Positions 12,223 through 25,022 of a stretch of DNA of 60,000 nucleotides are shown here, one piece after another. The translations under genes were made by a program, and so were the position numbers. The notes beneath the pieces were generated by a model. The model was given only the letters and a program-made list of their open reading frames with translations. It did not search any database and was not told the origin of the DNA. The stretch's first letter is position 1. Each line of letters begins with the position of its first letter. This stretch comes from Cryptomeria japonica (lineage: Eukaryota > Streptophyta > Pinopsida > Cupressales > Cupressaceae): contig NC_081406.1 of the NCBI RefSeq assembly GCF_030272615.1, positions 113,431,783 through 113,491,782 on the forward strand, written 5' to 3'.

Positions 12223-14569
12223 AATCCAAAAGCTCTTGAGCAACAATAAATCCATAAGGTATTACTCATCTCTACCACTTGACCTAGATACTAGAGTGCA
12301 AGTATAGGGAGCATCATCATGTGTGCTCATGAGGATGCACCACATGAAGCCAAGCATTCTCTCATATGGATGAGAATGACAATCATGCAAGTCCTAGTTC
12401 TAAATGTATTGGAATACCACTCTGGATAAAAACTAAAGCCTAGATGTGTGAACATGCCTTTCCAATATATCTTTGGCCTCCTACTAGCACTCAAGACATG
12501 TTTGGGGAATTTTTTTATCTTATTAAGTGTTTTAACTTGAGTTTATTATCATGTTATCAATTAATTACAAAACTCCCCAAACATGATTGTCAAGTGTACC
12601 ACTTATGGGCTGGGAATAGGAATGGGAGCCACTCCCTAAACCTACTTTAGTACCTAGACTAAGCTCATCACATTCAATTGAATGAGGTATCAAAATAAAA
12701 CACAATGTCTCAATTCACTTACCATTAATCTCATGTTTCAAATTCAGTTTTCAAGGCATTATTTCCCAATGAAACCTCCACTTTCACATTTACTCTCAAT
12801 TACAAAATGCTATTTTCGTACATAAGAAATGCATACTCAATTGGTCACAATACTAAGAAAAAAAATCTAATTTGATCCCATAATCAAATTTACACACATA
12901 AAGTCATCATTCCACAATTGAATACCATATTGAACTATCCAAATCCACTTTTCATAAAATTTCAATTTGGACTAGAAAGAACTAGTTATGTAGGACCAAT
13001 GGGAAGACATGTGAAAAAAATTGCAACACTTGTGAACAAAATCACATTACTGGTGATCAAAAGAGTAACATTAATTATCAAAAGAATAGGTTTGGTTATC
13101 AAAATCACAACTTCAACCATAAAAAGTGCAACCATTTTTCAAAAGCATAGGAGTTTTGCAGATACTATGACAGACCTCAAAACTCAAAATTCAAAGTGCC
13201 CGAAATAAAAAATGGAGAAAGACCCATTTAGGAAATATTCACAACAACAAGACTCCAATATAAATTCACCAAACATCTCAAAAATACATTCAAAATGTGG
13301 TTCCAATGATCTAATAAAATTTTGACAACATTTCCCCATATAAACCCACATTTTTCAAATTTGACACATTCAATTTAAACAATCATTCAAATGATAATCT
13401 ATAAAGAGGAAGAATGATTTAATCCCTTTACTCAATCATTTTCAAAAAACTTAAAATAATTTAAATTGAATTCCAAAGAGAAACAAGAGTTTCCTACCTC
13501 AAAACTTGTCAAAATTCCAAATTGAAAATGCCAATGTCACACACCAGAATAGGAAGAGAATCTTGGACAACTAGAAGAATTTATGAAGATGAATTCATCA
13601 AGCCACCCATCCAATCTCCCAAGATGAATAATCCAATTTCAACATGTAGGGTTTTTGAGAGCCAAAGGGAGAAAAATCACTAAGTGTTGTGTAAGAAAAA
13701 ACTTCATTTTCAAATATAACTCACTTTTGAGTGAGAAATAAAATAGTATTAATATTGATTTAAAATCCAAATATCCAATGAACTCCAAAATGACTCCCAA
13801 GATAAAATCATGTAATTCTCATTTAATCAAATAGATATAAGACATATTTATAATTAAATATTGAAAATCACTCCAATAATATTAAAATACCATTAATTTC
13901 ACCATTATAATGACAACAAATCACAATTGACAAATTATGTACAAACAATATTTACTAGTCTTTCAAAAAGATGCATAAGGGTAATTAAACATTAGCATAA
14001 TGGTATCAAAAGGTGTAAACACAATTAATTAGGAAAATTGTCCAAATTAGGATTGATGGCTAGGATGGGTGACATAAATGGCCAATGTGTTATCTCCTGC
14101 AACAACTATTAGGGATATGAGCATGCTCAGACCTAAGGATCTAGGTGGAGTTGATGCCCTATACTTACATCAACTAGAACATACAAGTACCTATGCATAC
14201 ATATATAATATAATATAAGTGAAATCATAAAATCATTCCTCAATCGCCCGAGGTCACATGTCAACATGGTTAGTGGCATGTTATCTCATCAAATCAACAT
14301 ATAATCATATAACATCATTAGTGCATCATAATATAACGATATCAAACTGACTATAATCATTTGTTAAACTCTAACATGTATATCATCAATTGCATCTATA
14401 AGCATTTAATCCCTTTAAAAAATAAAATAACATAAAATATGATTTATTATCCTTTCATCAACTAATCAAGTTACCATCACCTTCAAATCAAGTATCAATA
14501 TATTTTATTATGTAATAAATAACAACATAATGGTTCTATAATTATCAAAATTATCAAAGCAATGGATTA
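12223..14569. other. Unassigned AT-rich sequence
   Basis: No supported gene. The 96-codon ORF at 12918-13208 has Ile/Lys/Thr-rich internal repetition. Another frame over 13010-13160 has Asn/Gln/His-rich text with several Cys and reads slightly like a retroelement gag tail, but this is too weak to assign. The rest is AT-rich with many stops. Confidence 0.5.
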
Positions 14570-14810
14570 GAAAGTCAGATCAGAATGTTGATGAGAATAC
14601 TCCTCCACCGGCAGAATAGAGTATCACTCCACCGATAGGAGACTCTTCATCTAACTGAAGAAAAATCCTTTAGGGGTTTGGCAACTAATTGAAAAACATT
14701 CTAATATACCCTCGGTTGATGGTGAGAAGCTGAATTACTTCTTCACCAGCAGAAGAGTTAAGTTTTGACTTAACCAATAGGCATTAAATGTGGTAGTTGG
14801 AGAAAATAAC

Positions 14811-14817
14811 ACTATAA
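14811..14817 (+). promoter_or_regulatory. Possible TATA box upstream of the long ORF
   Basis: CTATAAAG lies about 150 bases before the ATG at 14962, a reasonable position for a plant promoter with a leader. There is no other support. Confidence 0.25.
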
Positions 14818-14961
14818 AGCAAGTGTTTTGGCTCCTTTTTCATTCACCGAGCATTCAAATCTCCGAGAGCGTGGAAATCCCGAGTGAATGCATCCTTAGT
14901 GAAAAAGTGAAGTAGTTCATCCAAGCACTCATTCTAAAGGAAGATTGAGGTATTTATAACT

Positions 14962-17077
14962 ATGGCTTCTTCATTAGCACTTGAATTTATTGCAAACCCT
15001 ATTGTGATTGAGGTTATCAAGTGCCCTAGACTCGTATTCAAACTTATTCCCGAAATTGTGAAAAAGGATGATACCCTAGGAGCATTCTAAAAAATACCTA
15101 AGGTAGTAGTTTATGTAGAGGATCCTAGAATGTATATACATTGTCATATTGAGGAATTAGGAGATGATGAAATCAAGAATATGTATAGAACTGTAATCTT
15201 TGATGCAAATGGTAATATCAAACCGGAACACAAGATAGTGGAAACCCTAGGTTTGGTGGATATTCTTATCATTCCTAATTTTCCTGAAGATGTGATAAGA
15301 ATAGTCCTAAGAAGAGTCCATGGCGAATTCTTTTGGTTGAATTCCATCCATAAGATCACCAAAGAAGTAGTTAGGGCAGTAACAGGGTTACCTTCCACGG
15401 GTAGCAGGCCTGACAGAACTAAGAAAGTTTCTAATGACACTGTGATAAACTTAATCGACACAACATTTGACAAGAGATCTCTAAGAGTCAATGATGTGAA
15501 GGACATAAATGTCAAATTTGTCAGTATGATTCTTGGCTATAAGGCTACACATACGAATAGGTTAAACTCAAAATCTAGCCTATGTATTAAAAGTGCATAT
15601 GACATGGTGAATGACAATAAAAGAATAGATGTGTGTGAATCTCTTAAAGATGAATTGATAGACAACCTAAAGAAAATCAAAGGTGATAAGAAGGGAACTT
15701 TTAGATTTGAAAATCTGTTTGAATGTCTAATGCTATACATTACCAAGGAAGTACCTGGTATTGGTAGAAAAGACTTTGGCTTTGATATACCGGTAAGAAA
15801 GCAACTATTGGACATATTAAAACAACATGGGAGAAGACAGAGAAAAATATAAATGAACATTTTCAAGCACTAAAGGCTAGAATGAAGACAAGAGTAAGGC
15901 TATCGCAAGCAATTGTTGATAAATATCAAAAAGAGATATGCTTTGTAATTAAGAAAGATGAAATCTGGATGGAGGCAGTTGTCCCTAGAAATATTTGGGT
16001 AATCGAGATGGGATATGAGACAGATGATAACATAATTGAGACTTATGCAAAAGCCCTCCTTGAAGCACCAAAGGAACCATCTGAGAAAGTGTTTGGCAAT
16101 GCTGAAACAATTGAGAGTAGTATCCAATCTCAAAAAAGAGTCAAGAAAACTGAACAAATAGTGAGGAAAGGTACAAGACGGGCTAAAGCAATAAAAGAAG
16201 ACGTATTCAAGAAAACTGGTATTAAGGAAAGTGAGTTGGAAGGACTTCAACCGGAAGCTCATCTTTCACTAGTTGCAACTTGTTTTGAAAGTGATATACT
16301 GGCTGTATTCAAAAGGGTAGAAAGGAAAATAAAAACCTCACCGGTACACTCACCTACACCCAGAAGAACAAGGCAAAAGCAACAGGTAGTTAGGTCTCCA
16401 ACTAAGAAGTTGACCCCAAAGAAAAAGAAGGTAAAACAAGATATTGCTCCACTAGACAAACTTCTAATTGAAATAATAGAGGATGGAAAATTGAAAAATA
16501 TCAGCAAGTTGTATAAAACACTTTCCAATGACGATAAATAGAGCGTAGAGAATAGTGTAATTTTACACTTAGACATATACAAGAAATTTCTAATGGAAAT
16601 TGTTGATGATATACCAAATGATTTATACAAAAGAATAGAAGCTAGAAAGGTAGCTATTAAAAAGATAAAAATAGAAAAATTACTTGTTGTTCACCCAATG
16701 AACTCCACTAAAGAGATAGATGAATTAATCAGTGAGGCCAACTGGATAGTATTTTCAACCGGTCACCGACATGTAGCACTAATGGCAGGCAGAGTGAACG
16801 AAACCACTGAAGAAACCACAGATCAATGGGATATATTCTTTGTTGAAAAAGAGAAACAAGAAGAACTTAAAAGACCTAAGACCATCAGAGTCTACCAAAA
16901 GGAAAAGGATAAGGGGAAAGGTAAGGTAGGTCAACCTCCAAGCCTAAAGATAACTGATAACTTGCCCCCACCTCTTTCTGATACTCCACCGGTAGAAACC
17001 ATTGACACACAACTGGCAACACAGAGTATGGAGACTCCTCATGAGGATACAAATCCTGAGTCTGAAATTTTGTATAC
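14962..17077 (+). pseudogene. Long element-borne ORF, 5' part (function unknown)
   Basis: Starts ATGGCTTCTTCATTAGCACT at 14962, the first ATG after the leader and in frame with the long downstream text. The frame holds to about 15820, shifts by one, then runs to the Tat insertion at 17077. Stops: TAA 15088-15090 and TAG near 16539, both readable as former Gln codons. Residues about 50-290 form a globular-looking region (VHGEFFWLNSIHKITKEVVR, AVTGLPSTGSRPDRTKKVSN) that faintly resembles the 'putative plant transposon protein' type, not gag capsid. After that the chain is Lys-rich, including RRTRQKQQVV and KKLTPKKKKVKQ, then Pro/Thr-rich. The gene continues in the same frame at 35591 beyond the Tat insertion. 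I cannot name its function. Confidence 0.6.
17073..17077 (+). repeat. TSD (TATAC), left copy, of the Tat element
   Basis: TATAC immediately precedes the 5' LTR start TGTAGACACC at 17078 and is repeated exactly at 35586-35590 after the 3' LTR. Confidence 0.9.
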
Positions 17078-18307
17078 TGTAGACACCTAAAAATGTCTCA
17101 TTGATCATGTACTAATTCTTCCTCTAATTGATTAAATAATCTTTATTATTTAATTAAGTTAATTAATCTTATTATTCTAAATTCTTCTAAATTCACATTT
17201 CTTCGTAATCTTACTAATTATTATATTTCCTATTATATCATCATTTTTTAAATATTAATTAAATATTTATTATTTAATTAATTCTAATTAATTCCCCAAT
17301 TTAAATAATCTTCATTATTTAAATAAATTACTGATTATTCAATTTCTATCTCTAATCATCATTCAATCATCAACCCTCTTCTAAATATTAATTAAATATT
17401 TATTATTTAATTAAAGTCCATTTCTACATAATTAAATAGTTTCTTTAAATTATTTAATTAATTAACTAATTCTTCCATTTCCAAATCCCCAAATTCTAAT
17501 TTCATTTAATTTCATATTCTTCTAATTTCTTCCAAATTCAAATACATGTGTATGATTTCAAAAATCAAATTGAAAATCAAAGTCAAGTTCTAAATATATT
17601 CAAATGCTAAATTGAATTAATAAATTCAATTATTTGAATAATATCTCATGCAAAGATTAAGTTGATAATCTAAATCTAAATGCAAGCACATGCTAAATTA
17701 ATTAATTCAATCAATTAATTAATTAATTACATCATTTATCTCTCCAACTTCTATTTTCATCTTTCAGTTAGCTTTTTCTAAATTAAGCTCTCTTTGTCAT
17801 CCTCTTTATTTCCTCCAATCATTCTTTTTCTTCCTTCAGTTAACTCTTTCATCAATCAGTTGACTCAATTAATCTATTCAATCTATTGAGTTTCACTCCT
17901 ACAATCAATAGTTCAACTATCAATTTTCATTTGAGCTCACCTAAGTTCACACCTCTTGATCATTTTGTTCCACCTTTCAATCAATCTCATCTAGTTTTCT
18001 ATAAATTGAGCATCCAATCTCCATTTTCAACAATCATGAACTTTGAATCTTTGTGTCACTTGCAGGTTACTAGCACAATATCTGAGAGCCATCATACCAT
18101 GAAGAGGAGAAGAGAAATGGAAGCAATATGCAATCTTGGGATAGGGAGTTTTAATTGATTTCATTCTTAATTCCTATTTCTTGATATTGCATCTTTTCAT
18201 TGTCTGGTTTGTTAGATCTATTGATTAGATAGGGATTCGTGATTTCCCTTGTGCTTCTAATTGATTACTTTGTATTATTTGAAGATGAAATCTAGCATTT
18301 GTATACA
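17078..18307 (+). repeat. 5' LTR of the Tat element (1230 bp)
   Basis: Begins TGTAGACACC and ends GTATACA. It is very AT-rich in the first 700 bases. It is about 120 bp longer than the 3' LTR, mainly because the 3' copy lacks most of the stretch near 17290-17400. A TATA-like TCTATAAATT sits at 17998-18007. Confidence 0.92.
18000..18007 (+). promoter_or_regulatory. Candidate TATA box in the Tat 5' LTR
   Basis: TATAAATT is preserved in both LTRs (also 35278-35285) about 300 bases before the LTR end, a usual U3 position. Confidence 0.5.
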
Positions 18308-18310
18308 TTT

Positions 18311-18329
18311 TGGTGAACCTGACGTGAAC
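18311..18329 (+). promoter_or_regulatory. Primer-binding site, tRNA-Trp type
   Basis: TGGTGAACCTGACGTGAAC lies three bases after the 5' LTR. From memory, the plant cytosolic tRNA-Trp 3' end pairs with TGGTGAACCCGACGTGAA, leaving one mismatch here. The same site with no mismatch occurs at 58245. Confidence 0.7.
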
Positions 18330-18429
18330 TGACAACAATTTAACCTTTTTTGTGTTCTGTGTGATTTTTGTAGATTGGGCGGATTTTTCATTTTTTTGGC
18401 AAGTTGCACGAATTTTTAGAAAACATATT

Positions 18430-18580
18430 ACCGTCACGCAATCGAGCTTACATCGTCACACAATAAAATAGATAGAATCATGCATTTGACCCTTCAGGGT
18501 CATGCATTCATTCTGATACAGTCATGCAATCGCCCTGTCTAGATCACGCAATCGCCCTTTCTAAGTCACGCATCCACAGG
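18430..18580 (+). repeat. Tandem motif TCACGCAATCG / TCATGCATTCG, first block
   Basis: About seven units 20-23 bases apart, each centred on TCAYGCAATCGCCC or TCATGCATT. They fall in the untranslated leader between the primer site and gag. A second block lies at 19000-19145. Confidence 0.75.
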
Positions 18581-18999
18581 GTTAATTGTTGTTTTATTTT
18601 TCTTCTGTCTGTTATCGGTTCTGTATAATTTTGTCTTAAATTTGGTTAATCTAAGATCAAATTACTTTTTACTTTAGGATTTGATTAACACAGTTTATGG
18701 TAAGAAAAGTTCAGTTCAAGATGTCAGGTGCAAGAAAGACGAAACAACAAAGGAGGGAAGCCAAATGATATCAAAAAGTTCTCCAAGTAGAAAAATTGAT
18801 ATAGGATTCGGAAGAACAACTGGCCTTAGACAGATATAATAGCCTAGTTCTTTCATATACAGTTAAATATGATCTAATCAATATTGAGTGGATGATGCAA
18901 GATTTAGCTAGGGCTTCACAATTAGTTGTGCAGGTTTCCAATCAGGATTAATTTTCTTTTTTTTTTAAATTTAACTTTTGTTGTTGTCTGCATTCTATC

Positions 19000-19145
19000 A
19001 TGCAATCGACCTGTTAGTGATACGCAATTGGCTAGATATTGTCATGCATTCAGTCTGTTAGGTTTATGCATTCGGTCTATTAGGTTCACGCATTTGGTCT
19101 GTAAGTATCACGCATTCGCTCAGGTATCATCACGCAATCGCCTCT
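19000..19145 (+). repeat. Tandem motif TCACGCAATCG / TCATGCATTCG, second block
   Basis: About seven more units with the same core, e.g. TCATGCATTCAGTCTGTTAGG and TTCACGCATTTGGTCTGTAAG, with a period of 20-23 bases. They are separated from the first block by about 420 bases without the motif. Confidence 0.75.
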
Positions 19146-19239
19146 ATCAAGTTTCAAGTTTCTATTTTCTATTGGTTTAATTTTACTACTAATCTTCTGT
19201 TTACAGCTTGTGGTGGATTTGCAGAGAGGATTAGATTAT

Positions 19240-19510
19240 TAATTTTGCATGCACACTTCACACTTCAATTTTTAGTGCTTAAAATCAACAACAGTTAAAA
19301 AGGACATGCATGCATAATCTCACACTTCGTTGTTGGTGTTTAAAATGAACATGGGCTTATATTGCCATGCATGTATCTCACACTTAGTTTCTAGTGCTTA
19401 AAATCAACAAAATGGTTAAAATTGACATGTATGCCTTCATACTTAGATTTGATGTTTAAAATTGACATGCACATGCATATCTAACACCTAAATTTGGGCT
19501 ATAAAATGAA
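19240..19510 (+). repeat. Diverged repeat, about 60-65 bp unit, in the Tat leader
   Basis: Four to five units with the pattern CATGCAT...TCACACTT...GTGCTTAAAATCAACA or GTTTAAAATGAAC. They are non-coding. Confidence 0.65.
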
Positions 19511-20500
19511 CGTGAATCAGTCTGCATTAGATTAAATCATTTTTCCTTTTCTTAAGGTAAAGAACTTTTTATTGTGTCTGGGGTGGACCTACTGTTGCAC
19601 TAACTGCCTTTCCACCCACCTTTGGGGTCTTGGGAGAAAGAAGGAAGGTGACAATGACATCCAAGTTTTCTTTTATTCTATGTAGTGAGGGGTATCTTTG
19701 ACTGGGGATTTCATCACCCCACATAGGTACTTTGAATTGGGATGCGTTGGGGATATCATCTCTTCCAGCATACTCTCGAGTGGGTTTTTTGAGCTGCTAT
19801 ATAAATATACTGGTTAGGCGGCTAGAGTGTTGAGTGAATTTGACATATGTGGGGGCCTTCCCTGCACCGATAAGCTCAACTAAAGCCTTAAGTGGCTTTC
19901 TCTGAGAATCCATCATTAGATCAAGATCCCTCGAAACCTAATACTAAGAACCAAATTAGTTGCCAAAAATCCTACATTCAGTGGTTTCGGGAGTGCAGAT
20001 CATACCCATAGATACCCCTCATGTACCTTACATTATGAGATAGAAATCCCTTGGTGATAAGATCTTCGAACCTTCAGGGTAAGAGAGACTGGCATGCCCA
20101 AGAAGTGTGTGCCATGGAGTGGAGCCAGTGCTGCCAGACTCTCTATCTGTCCATCTTGTTGTCCATCTTATTTTAGTATTTTACTACGAGGGCCTCACTG
20201 AATGGCATCCAATATCCAGCCTAAGATTGTATTCTATGCTTTTTTATGTATCATTGTGATAAATTAGTATTGAGTCAGTCCCTTGGGCTATTTCAGGCCC
20301 TATCCCATGTAACTCCAATTTTTTTGAGATTGTATGAAAATTGAGTCAGTCAGCTGTACATACTTACTAGCCATTGTTCTCAGATTTGGAAAATTGCAAA
20401 ACATTGTCCTACACATGAAGTTACCAAAAATAAAGTCCATTTTGAAACTGATTCTCAAAAGTCCTTACATACTTGTGATCATAGGTAGTCCCTTACATAG

Positions 20501-20644
20501 TCTTTTGCATAGTCCCACTTACATCCTCATTATTGTCCTATGTCTTTTGCATAGTCCTACTTACGTCCTCATTATCGTCCTACATCTTTTACATAGTCTC
20601 ACTTACATCCTCATTATCATCCTAAGTCTTTTGCATTATCATCC
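20501..20644 (+). repeat. 42-bp tandem repeat, about 3.4 copies
   Basis: Units TCTTTTGCATAGTCCYACTT plus ACRTCCTCATTATYGTCCTA repeat every 42 bases. Being a multiple of three, they give a 14-residue repeat in the small ORF at 20334-20651, which I do not regard as a gene. Confidence 0.8.
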
Positions 20645-21098
20645 ATATTAGTTTCATAGTCCTACATTGTCATATACTTCTAAGTCCATTATCAGTTATA
20701 GGTTCATAACATGTGCCTTCATGGGCCTCCCAAGTGATGGTTTTCTCCCCTTCAAGCAACCTAATATAGTTCCAAATGACGGTCAACAAGAAATCATTGA
20801 TGGTCTAGCTAATTTAGCTTGGGATTTGAGAATAAGTGCACCTCAATATATAGGAGTCATACACTAGATAAACATTGAGTCTATGATTTCCTGTATAATT
20901 GATAGAGAGATTGAGGCTGAACAACTTCATCAACAAATGGAAAGACTTGCATTAGAGAAATCTGGAAATGCTAAAAAGGTCTCACATCAAAATCCTTAAT
21001 AGAGAGTCTAGTATAGTATTGCATACCTCATATTATGTCTACTATCTAGTGTTAGGTCATCATCTTGCATAGAACCATCCTCACATAGGCAATTTTAG

Positions 21099-23271
21099 AT
21101 GCCCGTCACAAGGTACCAGAAAGCAAAAGGAATAATGGACCCGAACAACACACAGTCTATAAACCCTACTTGGAACATGGACATGTTAACAGGTCAACAC
21201 TCAGGTACACAAACAATGTCCACCTTAAATGAATTACAACAACATCTGACAAAGGAAGAAATTGAGTCCACACAGCAAGACTCGCATGTCCTCGTGATCC
21301 TAGATGCACTTATACATAGTGATAGGGATAAGTATCTTTCGTTGTTAATACAAAATGGGGCTAAACTACCTGAGGATTTTGATGTCACAAAGATTTTACC
21401 ACCAGGAAAAACTTTAGGTCAAGATAACAGTCAAACACCACCCTTGACACAAATAAAAGCAATGACCTCCAATTTTCCTTAGAATGTACCTCTCCAAATA
21501 AATGTCAACACAAATGCAAACTTTAAAACAAGCGTGTCATCTTCAAAAATCAATGCTAGTATACCACCACATAGCATACCGATAATATCAAGTGTCTCAG
21601 CACCTATTCAAACGCAAGCAACAAGTGCAACCCAACCTCCAGTTTCCTATTCTATGGGATCTACATATAGTTATCAAAATGCAAATCTAGGTATTGCCAA
21701 TACAGCAAGTACAACTCAACCAAACATGGGTTCACATATTGCCTATTTCACAACACCTAGTGGAACACACAACACACAAGGTTATAATCTTGGTACCTTC
21801 CAACAACCTCCTAGTTATGCAACCACGAATCCTTTTGTGGGACATACACAAACACAAGGTATACCTTTGACACAAACAGATATTCTGACACAACAATTAT
21901 AGAATTTGCAACAATAGATGACAACCATGCAAACTAGTAACGATAAAAAGAGCTACACAATGTAGGACTTACGTCCTTTTCCATTCGATCACACATTATA
22001 CATTGCACCTTTCCCACAACATTTTGAAATGCCCAAATTTGATAGATATCGTGGGAAGGGTGATCCTAGAGATCATATCAAAGAATTTTTTATGGCATGT
22101 ATAGAAGTTTCCTCAAAAGATACTTATCTAATGAGACTATTTCCTAAAAGTCTGGGAGGTATGGCTTTAGAATGGTTTTCACATTTACCACCAACCATCA
22201 CGTCATGGGGGGAATTAGCAGAACAATTTATTACAAATTTCTCACACAACATTGACACCCTGGTTACTTTGATGGACCTATGTGTCACTAAACAATACAA
22301 GAATGAAACATTTGCATCCTTCATACAACGATGGAGGGCTCTCATAGGAGGTGCAAGATAGTTATCCCAGAAATAGAGCAAGTGGATATGTTTACAAAAA
22401 ATTTGATTCCTAAGATTAAATATCTGATACAAATACAATGTCTAACCACATTTAAACAAATCATAGAAAAGGCTCTTAAATGTGAGAAGGGATTAGTAGA
22501 ACAAGGTCTTATTAAGTATGGCAACACCAACAACAATGACAAATCAAAGTTTTGGTTGAAAAACAAAAATGTGACTAATGATGGTATTGTAGATGCTAGA
22601 ACGATAAATAGAACTCAACCCATTTTATCTTTGGGAACAAGTCAATCAACAAATCCACATACAAGGAATAAAACAACATCAAATGTAAATGCTATGCAAA
22701 ACACGAACACAAGATACCCCAAGGTAAATGCTCCAAGAAGAAATTACACACCTTTAGGAGAACCTATTGAGTCAACACTCAAAAAGTTAATATAGACAAA
22801 CATGATCACTCTACCTGAAGTATGAGTATATGAACCAGGTCCTTTCAAACCCACATGGTGGAATGACAATGATTTTTGTGATTATCATAGGACTAAAGGT
22901 CACAAAATGACAAGTTGCTACAAATTGAAAAACTTGGTCCAAGATATGATAGACCAAGGGGACATCACAATTGATATAGATAAGACCTCAACAAACATAA
23001 TCATACATTTTTTAAGGATCCTTTTGTTAAGCATGACAAGGGAAAAGCTACCACATCAGGTACCCAAGACAATACGACTAACTACATGAAGGTCTCATAT
23101 GACTACACTATTCATGCCATTAGCTCAGGAGATACAACAAACAATGATTCACAAGAAACACCTGATCACAAGGACCAATATCAAGACACTCATAAAGATG
23201 ACAACCAAATTTGCATGATATCTAAAATACCTAAGTACAATGATGACACAAATATTTGTCTCAGAGACTAG
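21099..23271 (+). pseudogene. Tat gag (capsid region and zinc-finger-like tail)
   Basis: The frame from 21099 runs to about 22350 with four TAG codons (about 21480, 21900, 21915, 21963), each replacing a likely Gln (context LQQ-stop-MTTMQ). The Retrotrans_gag part begins MPKFDRYRGKGDPRDHIKEF at 22029 and continues with GGMALEWFSHLPP and FASFIQRWRAL. A frameshift near 22350 moves the reading to the next frame. The tail has a C-x2-H-x4-H-x4-C motif (CDYHRTKGHKMTSC, 22877-22918), typical of Ogre/Tat gag. A second frameshift lies near 23040. The protein forms the particle and packages the RNA. Confidence 0.85.
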
Positions 23272-23328
23272 GGGCATGATCAACCATCTCACTCAGGTTG
23301 GTTTGAAGATGAACTCATTGAACATATT

Positions 23329-24440
23329 ATGGATGTCAAACATACACATCGAGACTATGAAGAAGGATTTAACATAAATCTAGATAAAACCACCTATGAT
23401 ACAATAGCTACAATCACAATTACTCCCAGAGATAGAGACCGTGCAGTGGTTACTCACAAGTCAAAGGTAACTTTACAAGGGATACCACAAAATCAACCAC
23501 CAACATTAGGGACTTACCATGTAGTTGAGAAACTTAAGAAAACTCCAGCACATATATCATTATTCAAACTATTGTGTATCTCACCCAATCATAGAGCTAT
23601 ACTGGACAAAGCACTTCAAGATTTAGTAGTGGATAGAGATATAGATGAACATGCCTTCTAGTCTATGGTAGGAATTCTGACACAAGGTACATGTATTGCA
23701 TTCACAGAACAAGATATTCCTAGTGATAAATTGCTCCATAATGACCCACTACATCTGGAAGCTTACATTCATAAGAAAAGAATCAGAAGAGTACTTATAG
23801 ATGGGGGAGCCGGTCTCAACATTTGTACTTTAAAGTTGGTCAAAGCACTGGGATATTTTAAACTTCACAATGATTCTTCCAAAAGGATAAATATCAAGGC
23901 TTGCGATGATAAAGAATGTCCATCTAAAGGCATTGTAACATTACCTATATAAGTAGGACCAATAACAATAGAGGTTTCTTTTCAAGTCTTGGATAGAGAG
24001 CTAGGATATAACATGTTATTGGGCCACCATGGATTCACACCATGCAAGCAGTACCATCCACATTTCATCAATGTGTCAAATTCCCATACAATGGTATTGA
24101 AATCACCATAAAGGGGGATCCAAATTCATTCCAACATTGCAATTATCTAAAAGACAATGTCGATAATCAGGTACCTATCAATCAGGCTGCACCTCTCACT
24201 ACACAGCTGGAAACATTAAAGATCACAGAAACAAAAAAAGATATGCCTACAAGATCCTCCTTACAAATAAAGGATATGGGTTGTGGAGAGTACTCTATTG
24301 CAAATACTTTAAGTGGGAAACAGTTGTCTCTTTCACCTAAGTCCTTTGGGAAACCTCACACTATAGTGCAAAATCAAGACAAAGGAAAAGAAATTGTTAA
24401 GTACACAGACTCATGCTCTTTCATTAGATGGGGTGACTGA
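23329..24440 (+). pseudogene. Tat aspartic protease region
   Basis: LIDGGAGLNICT (23794-23829) is the retropepsin active-site motif in the D-G-G form common in Tat/Ogre elements. After it, ELGYNMLLG and [20 protein letters not shown] match the conserved 'YNLLLGRPWIH...AVPSTLHQ' end of this protease, split by a one-base frameshift near 24025. A TAG (about 23660) and a TAA (about 23950) interrupt it. The enzyme would cleave the gag-pol polyprotein. Confidence 0.85.
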
Positions 24441-24453
24441 TAGGAAGAATCCT

Positions 24454-24980
24454 TGAACGAAGATGTTAACCATTGGATATATAGAGAAGAAGATCATATG
24501 ACTAAACCTAGAATACACATAGATCAGTATGGCAATGGATTTAAAATACTCCAAAGACATGGATATGATGGTACCACAGGCCTTGGGTTATAGAAACAAG
24601 GAAGACTAGAACCTGTTGTTCCTAATGATAATCCAGGAAATCAAGGATTGGGATACAAGCATGTACAACATATCACCGAAGCAATAAAACGTACTCTTGA
24701 TATACTAAATAGACCAAACAAACTGTCAGATTACATATCACAAAGTAATTTGTCCACATAGATGCTTCCATCTTCATCTCAAACAAGTAATCAAGTACCT
24801 ACATCACCAAGCGCAGAATTAGACGGGGAAGACATGAGACAACTCTTGCAAGAACCTAACGCGGAGTTACAAAATGATGTAGTTATTGACATAATAGTAC
24901 AGGCTAATGTGGCAATAGATGTAGGATTACCCCCACCCTCGGAATCCCACCCATGGTTATTGTCACTACTTCTACCATGA
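24454..24980 (+). pseudogene. G-patch domain of the Tat polyprotein
   Basis: 24531-24656 encodes GNGFKILQRHGYDGTTGLGL, a stop, then KQGRLEPV and NQGLGY, the spacing of a G-patch (G-x2-hhxxxGaxxGxGLGxxxxG). This nucleic-acid-binding domain is known between protease and RT in Ogre/Tat and some retroviruses. A TAG at 24588-24590 sits where the family has Gly-Lys. The following text to 24980 is Ser/Gln-rich linker. Confidence 0.75.
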
Positions 24981-25022
24981 GAAGCAACTCAAGCTCAACC
25001 TAACGAACCAGATGAAGAAAGA

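Noticed and set aside
15144-16630. Minus-strand ORFs of 109-123 codons across the long ORF
   Set aside because: They are reverse readings of the plus-strand protein, which has the coherent Lys-rich and globular segments.
17886-18158. ORF MSFTPTINSSTINF... present twice (also 35164-35448)
   Set aside because: It lies inside the two LTRs of one element; duplication follows from the LTR pair, not from a gene family.
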